A program made the translations under genes and the position numbers. From Nitrospira sp. (lineage in GTDB: Bacteria > Nitrospirota > Nitrospiria > Nitrospirales > Nitrospiraceae), in contig JABMDE010000029.1 in assembly GCA_015904055.1 (NCBI GenBank), forward strand, positions 21,387 through 34,045: a DNA stretch of 12,659 nucleotides. Reading direction: 5' to 3'. Below are positions 7,060 to 12,659 of the stretch, one piece after another (positions within the stretch are counted from its first letter, which is position 1; each line of letters opens with the position of its first letter). The notes beneath the pieces were generated by a model. The model ran no database searches. It worked only from the letters and a program-made list of their open reading frames with translations, and had not been told where the DNA came from.

Positions 7060-8577
7060 GGCACGTCTGGTCAGTGATACGGCCAGGTCGATTTTGATGC
7101 CTCGCTCTGCATAGCTGTAGCCAAGGTAATTCAACGCATCGGCATGATGTGGATCTATAGTTAACGCGGACTCCATCGCCTTGACCACATCCTCGAACCG
7201 GTTGAGTTTGTCATAGGCCGTCCCCAGGTTGAAATGCAGGTCGGCATGTTTTGGATTATGGCGAATCCCCTCTTCGAATGCTTCCGATGCCTTCTCGTAC
7301 TGTTCACTCTGCAAATGAGCGAGTCCCAGCACAACATGGGGCTCAGGCTGCTTGGGGGTAAGACGTACAGCTTCCTTTAGATGCGTGATCGCTTCTGGAA
7401 ACCTCTTGAGACGGTACTGGAGGACTCCCAAATGAACATGACTTTCAGTATAGGCCGGATCCAGCTGAATATTGGATTGGTAGGTTTCAATGGCCTTGGG
7501 GAAATCTTTGCTCTCTTCGTAGAGATAGCCAAGATAATCGCGTACTTTAGCCTCAGCCGGTCTTGCTTTTAAAATTGATGTGAGCTGTTCAATCGCTTTG
7601 GGAAACTCTTTCTTCTCCCCGTAAATGAGCGCGAGTCGTAATTGCGCGTCGAGGTCACCGGGGTCTTCTTCCAGCATCTTCTCTAGTTCAGCGAGTCCGC
7701 CCGCATAGTCTTTTGTTGCCACGTAGAGCTGGATGAGATGCTGCCGGATATCTTTATTACGAGGATTGACCTGGTGCAAATACTTCTTGAGAATAGCAAT
7801 TGCTTTCCCCTTATCCTGCTTTGACTCATGAAGTGAGGCCAGGGCAAGATACGCCGGCTCAAATGAAGCATTCATGGTGATGGCACGCTCGAAACTGTCT
7901 AATGCCTGCTCGGTATTGCCGGACTCGATAGAGATACGTCCCAAGTAGTAGTAGCCGACCGGAGAATCGGAGGCATATTTAAGTCCCACTTTGACCGTCT
8001 GTTCAGCTTCGCCAATCTGTTTTTGATTCAGTAAAATAATTCCTTTGGAGAAATAGGCGTCGCCTCGTTCAGGGGCGCGCTGGATAGCCTTGTCCAACAG
8101 ACGCAGGGCGCGATCTGGTTTGCCTGATCCGGTGAGTATCCCGGCCATTTGAGTCAACAGCTGTACATCCTGATCTGTTCCGGCACCAACGTCTTCTGCA
8201 TACTGGGCCGCATTTGCAAAGTCGCCCAGGCCAAAGTAGAGTCCGGCAAGACGAGCTTTCACCTCGTATGAGGCAGAGTCGGCTGCAAGCGCTGCTCGAT
8301 ATTCCTTCAATGCTGTGTTGAAGTCGTGTGCGAGTTCCGCTTGATACCCCAGCATAAAGTGATAGGTGGCGGTGGAGTCAGGAGCCGGCGCGGCTGCGTG
8401 TGTTTTCGCGGATTGAGCAGGAGGAACAGGCGATTCCTGCGCATGTGGGGTTGCCGCGCATGCCATGGTGATGAAGGGGGTCACTACCAAACAGGTTCCC
8501 ATCATGAACTTGGGCAGCAGGGCCTGCCATCTATGTTGATAGGGTCGATGCTGAGTTGGCGATAGTCTTTGATACAC
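6250..8577 (-). CDS. In-frame fusion: exported TPR protein joined to ABC ATPase lacking its Walker A motif
   Basis: This is a 775-residue chimera. Residues 1-45 hold a basic start and a hydrophobic segment (FMMGTCLVVTPFITMACAAT), a signal peptide or weak lipobox, so the TPR part should be exported. About twelve TPR units of 34 residues follow from about 69 (for example AEAKVRDYLGYLYEESKDF). The thirteenth stops after LAVSLTRRA at 506. Residue 507 onward is the ABC ATPase from the Thr after the Walker A lysine: TTTIKMLMG, signature FSKGMLQR near 597-604, Walker B LVVLDEP near 617-623, switch His near 654. The glycine-rich loop and lysine are absent, so ATP hydrolysis is not expected, and export would put the domain on the wrong side of the membrane. 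The GTG start at 8577 has AAAGG seven bases upstream and a candidate promoter further up. The two halves are two genes joined by deletion or by misassembly; the TPR gene has lost its 3' end and the ATPase its first 53 codons. Confidence 0.88.
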   Translation of the reverse strand: MYQRLSPTQHRPYQHRWQALLPKFMMGTCLVVTPFITMACAATPHAQESPVPPAQSAKTHAAAPAPDSTATYHFMLGYQAELAHDFNTALKEYRAALAADSASYEVKARLAGLYFGLGDFANAAQYAEDVGAGTDQDVQLLTQMAGILTGSGKPDRALRLLDKAIQRAPERGDAYFSKGIILLNQKQIGEAEQTVKVGLKYASDSPVGYYYLGRISIESGNTEQALDSFERAITMNASFEPAYLALASLHESKQDKGKAIAILKKYLHQVNPRNKDIRQHLIQLYVATKDYAGGLAELEKMLEEDPGDLDAQLRLALIYGEKKEFPKAIEQLTSILKARPAEAKVRDYLGYLYEESKDFPKAIETYQSNIQLDPAYTESHVHLGVLQYRLKRFPEAITHLKEAVRLTPKQPEPHVVLGLAHLQSEQYEKASEAFEEGIRHNPKHADLHFNLGTAYDKLNRFEDVVKAMESALTIDPHHADALNYLGYSYAERGIKIDLAVSLTRRATTTIKMLMGLIYPTSGTASIFGHPIGAPQAKAKLGFLPESPYFYDYLTGREFLRFYGHLFSFRGAMLEKRIDELLDTVGMSHARDLQLRKFSKGMLQRVGIAQALINDPELVVLDEPMSGLDPIGRKEVRDLILRLKESGKTVMFSSHILHDAEMLCDRVAMVMKGRLVACGPVSELIAQGTTHEVEMVIDRLLPEALERIRPLAGKVVLQGERVMVVLTSQHGVDQALDIVRSAKAKLVALTPHKASLEELFIREATVTQSTKEATVS

Positions 8578-8621
8578 AAGTGCCTTTATAGGAATGCGTT
8601 CATCACGATCTGTGTGGGAGA

Positions 8622-8650
8622 ATTATACCGACCGGTCGCGCGATGCGCAA
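8622..8650 (-). promoter_or_regulatory. Candidate sigma-70 promoter with palindrome in the spacer
   Basis: On the - strand a perfect TATAAT (8627-8622) stands 17 bases after TTGCGC (8650-8645), which matches only TTG of the -35 consensus. The spacer contains the perfect 10-base palindrome CGACCGGTCG (8629-8638), adjacent to the -10 box, which could be an operator. It sits in the 78-bp gap between dnaB and the TPR fusion gene, and the expected transcript start leaves a leader of roughly 35-40 bases. The -10 and the spacing are good; the -35 is weak and there is no experimental support. Confidence 0.5.
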
Positions 8651-8655
8651 ACTCG

Positions 8656-10008
8656 TTAAGATTCACGAAGATCGAGACTCTCAAACTTGGCAAATCGGTC
8701 CTGAAAGAAGAGCTCTTTCTTCCCGATCGGTCCGTTCCGATGTTTGCTCACGATAATGTCGGCGATCCCTTTGCGTTCTGAGTTTTGATCGTAGACATCT
8801 TCTCGATAGATGAACATGACGACATCGGCATCTTGCTCGATTGCACCGCTCTCACGCAAATCGGCCAACATGGGAATCGGAGGCTTGCGGGCCTCCACGG
8901 CTCGACTCAACTGAGACAGCGCCACCACCGGCACATTCAATTCCTTGGCTAAGGCCTTCAGTGAACGAGAGATATCGGAAATCTCCTGCTGGCGTGACTC
9001 CGAATCACTTCGCCCCTGCATCAATTGCAGATAGTCCACGATCAGTAGATCGAGCCCTTTCTCGGCTTTCAAGCGGCGGGCTTTCCCCCGCATCTGTTGC
9101 ACCGTAATGCCTCCGGCATCATCGATGTAGATCGGCGCCTGTTCCAGCTTTCCGGCAGCCTCAGCCAATCTCCACCAATCCTCTTTTTGAAGTTTTCCTG
9201 TCCGCAAGGCGTGCGAATCAACACGAGCTTCTGAACTCAGCATGCGCAGTACAATCTGAGGCTTGGACATTTCCAGGCTGAAAATGCCTACTACGGCCTG
9301 TGCATGAATGGCGGCATGAGTGGCAAAGCCAAGGGCCAGGCTCGTTTTTCCCATGCTCGGGCGACCGGCGACGACAATCAGATCGGACGGTTGAAGCCCT
9401 GCGGTGAGATCATCGAGGTCGTAATAGCCGGTCGGCACACCCGTGACATGTTCTTTCCGCTTTGAAAGTTTATCGACCAGATCAAGACTTTCTTTGATGA
9501 TCTGATTGATCGGGCTGAAGGATCGTTCTAATTTACCTTGAGCGATGCTAAAGACAGACCGCTCCGCAAAGTCCAGCAAGTCGTCGATCGAGACCGTTCC
9601 TTCGTAGCCTCTGGTCAGCACCTCTGTCGAGGTACTAATCAATTGCCGTGCGACTGCTTTATCGCGGACGATTTTGCAGTGGTAGCGGATATTGGCGGAG
9701 CTGGATACGAGCTGAACCAGCTCGGCAAGAAAAGCGGCGCCACCGACCGCTTCTAACTCCCCTTGTCCTGTCAATCGCTCGGTCAGCGTGATCTGGTCGA
9801 TCACTTCACCGGTGTCGGATAAATCGAGCATGGCTCGGTATATCTTTTTATGGGCAGTGCGATAGAAATCCTCTTCGACCAAGAGTTCCATCGCTTTCGG
9901 CATGGCGGTATTGTCCAGTAGGATTGCCCCCAACACCGATTGCTCCGCTTCCAGGTTTTGCGGCGGCAGTTTCGGCTGTGAAAGGTCAACACCCACAGAC
10001 GATTTCAT
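8656..10008 (-). CDS. dnaB: Replicative DNA helicase DnaB
   Basis: This complete 450-residue protein is of normal length for the hexameric helicase that unwinds DNA at the replication fork and recruits primase. The N-terminal domain occupies about 14-115 (LPPQNLEAEQSVLGAILLDN). The RecA-like domain carries Walker A GRPSMGKTS at 215-223, Walker B LLIVDYLQLM at 321-330, VVALSQLSRAVEARKP at about 361-376, the ADLRESGAIEQDAD motif and the KHRNGP motif near 422-427 that holds the arginine finger region. There is no intein or insertion at the Walker motifs, a common insertion site in dnaB. The ATG at 10008 overlaps the hisZ stop (ATGA) and has AGAGG five to six bases upstream, so it is coupled to hisZ. 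It is the last gene of the housekeeping run before the rearranged region. Confidence 0.97.
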   Translation of the reverse strand: MKSSVGVDLSQPKLPPQNLEAEQSVLGAILLDNTAMPKAMELLVEEDFYRTAHKKIYRAMLDLSDTGEVIDQITLTERLTGQGELEAVGGAAFLAELVQLVSSSANIRYHCKIVRDKAVARQLISTSTEVLTRGYEGTVSIDDLLDFAERSVFSIAQGKLERSFSPINQIIKESLDLVDKLSKRKEHVTGVPTGYYDLDDLTAGLQPSDLIVVAGRPSMGKTSLALGFATHAAIHAQAVVGIFSLEMSKPQIVLRMLSSEARVDSHALRTGKLQKEDWWRLAEAAGKLEQAPIYIDDAGGITVQQMRGKARRLKAEKGLDLLIVDYLQLMQGRSDSESRQQEISDISRSLKALAKELNVPVVALSQLSRAVEARKPPIPMLADLRESGAIEQDADVVMFIYREDVYDQNSERKGIADIIVSKHRNGPIGKKELFFQDRFAKFESLDLRES

Positions 10009-11102
10009 CGACGCCTCTGCTTGGTGTCAACGACCGGTTGTTCTGCAGAGAGCGCGGTGTGGTTTTGAGACAATCCAATTCCCCTGAAAAGCCGGTCAAC
10101 ATTGAGTGCAAACCCGGTGGAAGGCAGGTTTTTACCGAATCGGCCGATGAGATGGTTATAGCGACCACCACCACCGAGCTCGACTCCGATGCCATCGGCA
10201 AACACATCAAATACAATACCGTCGTAATAGTCGAACCCGCGGAATTCACCTAAATCGAGAAAGAGCGCGTTCTGATAGCCGGCCTCGCACAGGGATCGAT
10301 AGACTGTGGCCAGTCGATCGAGCGATTGGATGAGCACACGGTCATTTCCGGCCAGCTTGCGGCCTCTTGCAATGACTTCCGCATTGCCGGACAGCTCCGG
10401 TGCTTCCAGGATAATCCGCCCGAAGCGCTGTGAAATTCGTTCCTGTCCCAAGATTTCCTGCAGCCTCGGAAGGTCTTTCCGTGCAGCCGCATGCTCGGCC
10501 CGCTTCTTTCCTTCTTCCGACAAGCCGGCACGAGTCAGTAAGCGCCTGAAAAATCCGACATGTCCGATTGAGACTTTAAACGAGCGCAGGCCTATTCTTT
10601 GTAAGCATTCAATCAAGAGCGAAATGATTTCCCGATCCGATGCCGGATCATCCACTCCGATGAGTTCTGCCCCGACTTGGAAAATCTCTCGATCCCGTCC
10701 GGCATGTTCGGGCTCATGACGGAATACGGTTGTGCGATAGGATAACCGCAACGGTGTGCGGGCCCCCATCATACCCATCGCCACAGTACGGGCAATTTGA
10801 GCGGTGGCATCCGGGCGGAGCAGGAGAATTCGACCCGTCGTTCGATCAGGGATTTTATAGCATTTCTCAACGAGCTCAGGTTCGAGGCCCGGTGCCAGGA
10901 CATCCAGGTACTCGAATGTCGGCAGGATGATTTCGTCATAGCCCTGTCCGGACAGGGACTCTATCAACTGGGTCTCGATTTTCCGGAAGCGTCGTGCAGC
11001 TTCCGGAAGGATCGTGGCCATTCCTGCTGGAACGAGAGACCGTTCCCGGAGCGGCTGATGCTGCCCCGAAAGAACGCTGTGCGTCAGTGGAGCAGAAGCC
11101 AT
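10005..11102 (-). CDS. hisZ: ATP phosphoribosyltransferase regulatory subunit HisZ
   Basis: This 365-residue paralogue of histidyl-tRNA synthetase has the class II core: motif LLLRPDATAQIART at about 93-106, YRTTVFRHEPEHAGR at 122-136, EFRGFDYYDGIVFDVF at about 286-301, GGGGRYNHLIG at 310-320 and GFALNVDRL at 330-338. It ends soon after motif 3 and lacks the C-terminal anticodon-binding domain of a true HisRS. The length and motif wording fit HisZ, which with short-form HisG makes the first enzyme of histidine synthesis and mediates feedback by histidine. A short hisG should therefore exist elsewhere in this genome. The start at 11102 lies 25 bp after serA and has no strong ribosome site. The stop overlaps the dnaB start. 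All visible motifs are intact. Confidence 0.9.
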   Translation of the reverse strand: MASAPLTHSVLSGQHQPLRERSLVPAGMATILPEAARRFRKIETQLIESLSGQGYDEIILPTFEYLDVLAPGLEPELVEKCYKIPDRTTGRILLLRPDATAQIARTVAMGMMGARTPLRLSYRTTVFRHEPEHAGRDREIFQVGAELIGVDDPASDREIISLLIECLQRIGLRSFKVSIGHVGFFRRLLTRAGLSEEGKKRAEHAAARKDLPRLQEILGQERISQRFGRIILEAPELSGNAEVIARGRKLAGNDRVLIQSLDRLATVYRSLCEAGYQNALFLDLGEFRGFDYYDGIVFDVFADGIGVELGGGGRYNHLIGRFGKNLPSTGFALNVDRLFRGIGLSQNHTALSAEQPVVDTKQRRR

Positions 11103-11127
11103 AATCGTCTACGTGGTTCGTCCGGTG

Positions 11128-12659
11128 TCAGGAGAGAGTTGCAACTTTAACCGACAAAATATTAGAACTGGATTTGATTTGGCCCAACACGCCGGCCGGG
11201 AAATCCGTATCGGAGCCGATGATGAGCAAGGCATCTCCGCCGCGTTTTTCCAACGCGCATTGCATCCGCACGATATTGATGCCGTTGTCTCCCAGCATGT
11301 TTCCGACCATACCGATGACGCCGGGACGATCCATATTATGGATGAACAGTAAGTGGCCTTCCGGCACCATTTCCACTTTGAACTGATTAATCTCGACGAC
11401 TCGCGCCTCTTTTTTGTGATAGAGCGTCCCGGCCACTTGATGCGACACCTTGCCGGCCTCGACTCGCACACGCACAAGGCTCGTAAAGTCTCCGGCATCT
11501 GAGCTCTTGACCTCTTTGACCTCGATGCCGCGTTCCTTCGCCACGATCGGAGCATTCACATAATTGACAGGGTGTTCCATAATCGGCGAGAGCAGCCCTT
11601 TCAATACTGCAATCGTCAAGGGAGCGACGGACAAGCTTGCCACTTCTCCGCTATATTCGACGGTCACACGCTCGATCCCGCCCTGAGACAATTGCGTCTG
11701 CAGCGACCCCAGCTTTTCGGCCAGCGTAAGAAAGGGTTGCAGGCGTGTCAGCAGTTCAGGTGGAACGGACGGAATGTTGACCGCACCCTTTGCCACACCT
11801 CTGGTGAAATAATCGACGATTTGTTCTGCGATCCCGACAGCCACGTTTTCTTGCGCTTCGGTCGTCTGTGCTCCAATGTGGGGCGTGCAGATAAAATTGT
11901 CCAACGCCAATAGCGGATTGTCCGCTTTAACCGGTTCTTCCTCAAAGACGTCAAACGCCGCAGCCGCCACACGTTTCGTTTTTAAGGCCTCGCACAAATC
12001 CGCTTCATTGATGATTCCACCACGGGCACAGTTCACGATCATCACACCTGGCTTCATTGTGGAAATGGCCTGGGTATTGACGATGCCCTTGGTTTCCGGT
12101 GTCAGCGGCGTATGAACGGAAATAATGTCGGCTTGCCGGAATAGTTCATCCAGGCTCACCATCCGCACTCCCATTCTCTCCGCCTGCTCTGGGGCCAAAT
12201 AGGGATCGAATGCGATCACGCTCATGCCGATCCCCTGAGCCAGTTTCGTCAAATGGCTGCCGATTTGTCCGGCGCCGATGATGCCGAGCACTTTATTGTA
12301 GAGCTCGACGCCCATGAACTTATCTTTTTCCCATTTCCCGGCCTTCACCGATGCGGTGGCCTGAGGAATACGGCGGCTCATCGCGCAGATCATCGACATC
12401 GTATGTTCGGCAGTTGTGACGGTGTTGCCGCCCGGCGTATTCATGACCACGATGCCGCGGCGGGTGGCTGCCGGAGTATCGACGTTATCGAGGCCTGATC
12501 CAGCCCGGCCGACGACCTTGAGCTTTTCAGCGGCCGCAATCAGTTCCGCCGTCACTTTCGTGCCGGATCGCACGATCAGTCCATCGGCATCCTTGATCTC
12601 CCGGTACAACTCCTCTTTCGGCATCTTGGATTTCACCACGACGGTGAATCCGGCTTTTT
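11128..12659 (-). CDS. serA: D-3-phosphoglycerate dehydrogenase SerA (5' end outside window)
   Basis: This enzyme oxidises 3-phosphoglycerate with NAD+ in the first step of serine synthesis. The frame stays open to the window edge. The residues before the GTG at 12639 (KAGFTVV) continue normal SerA sequence, so the true start lies outside. Counting from that GTG, the nucleotide-binding loop GAGQIG is at 122-127, and the catalytic Arg206 (NCARGG), Glu235 (FEEEP) and His254 (CTPHIG) are all present. After the catalytic core come an intervening domain at about 290-425, as in long-form (type 1) SerA, and a C-terminal ACT domain at about 430-503 (LLFIHNMDRPGVIGMVGNML), which usually confers serine feedback. 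The visible length of over 505 residues fits the long form. It leads the serA-hisZ-dnaB run. Confidence 0.96.
   Translation of the reverse strand, partial: KAGFTVVVKSKMPKEELYREIKDADGLIVRSGTKVTAELIAAAEKLKVVGRAGSGLDNVDTPAATRRGIVVMNTPGGNTVTTAEHTMSMICAMSRRIPQATASVKAGKWEKDKFMGVELYNKVLGIIGAGQIGSHLTKLAQGIGMSVIAFDPYLAPEQAERMGVRMVSLDELFRQADIISVHTPLTPETKGIVNTQAISTMKPGVMIVNCARGGIINEADLCEALKTKRVAAAAFDVFEEEPVKADNPLLALDNFICTPHIGAQTTEAQENVAVGIAEQIVDYFTRGVAKGAVNIPSVPPELLTRLQPFLTLAEKLGSLQTQLSQGGIERVTVEYSGEVASLSVAPLTIAVLKGLLSPIMEHPVNYVNAPIVAKERGIEVKEVKSSDAGDFTSLVRVRVEAGKVSHQVAGTLYHKKEARVVEINQFKVEMVPEGHLLFIHNMDRPGVIGMVGNMLGDNGINIVRMQCALEKRGGDALLIIGSDTDFPAGVLGQIKSSSNILSVKVATLS

Noticed and set aside
10005..11102. 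Histidyl-tRNA synthetase (hisS) for the HisRS-like gene
   Set aside because: The protein stops after motif 3 at 365 residues without an anticodon-binding domain, and its wording of the motifs fits HisZ.

Overview
The window is a bacterial chromosomal segment of moderate GC. Apart from a 23-codon tail at the left edge (positions 1-69, + strand), every gene is on the - strand, so transcription runs right to left. Protein style and gene content (long-form SerA, HisZ, many exported TPR proteins, a long type IV pilin next to an ABC exporter) suggest a Nitrospira-like Nitrospirota genome. That placement is inferred from familiarity; no marker gene proves it.

Right part (8656-12659) is ordinary housekeeping: serA (5' end beyond the window), hisZ and dnaB. 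They are tightly packed, with 25 bp between serA and hisZ and an ATGA overlap between hisZ and dnaB. A candidate promoter with a perfect TATAAT follows dnaB and would drive the next gene.

Middle part (2222-8577) is the unusual part. In transcription order it holds an exported TPR protein fused in frame to a P-loop-less ABC ATPase, an intact ABC-2 permease, a serine protease cut off after its catalytic Asp, a type IV pilin that has lost its start codon, a membrane-anchored TPR protein, an intact ABC ATPase, and a permease cut off after about 43 residues. The two ATPase/permease stretches are diverged copies: 25 differences in 269 aligned ATPase residues, with no indels. The layout fits a tandem duplication of a unit pilin - TPR protein - ATPase - permease - protease, followed by deletions at both ends. 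A chimeric assembly of two related strains fits as well. The cluster resembles the Myxococcus xanthus arrangement in which an ABC transporter (PilG/H/I) needed for type IV pili sits beside the pilin gene. Only one complete ATPase (2452-3420) and one complete permease (5492-6253) remain, in different copies, so together they could still make one transporter.

Left part (79-2176) holds a protein with a coiled coil and a C-terminal RCK_C/TrkA_C domain, followed by a complete two-PDZ HtrA/DegP-type periplasmic protease. The protease gene converges on the end of an unrecognised + strand gene 9 bp away. I see no tRNA, rRNA, CRISPR array, transposase or integrase. No gene-free stretch exceeds about 100 bases.
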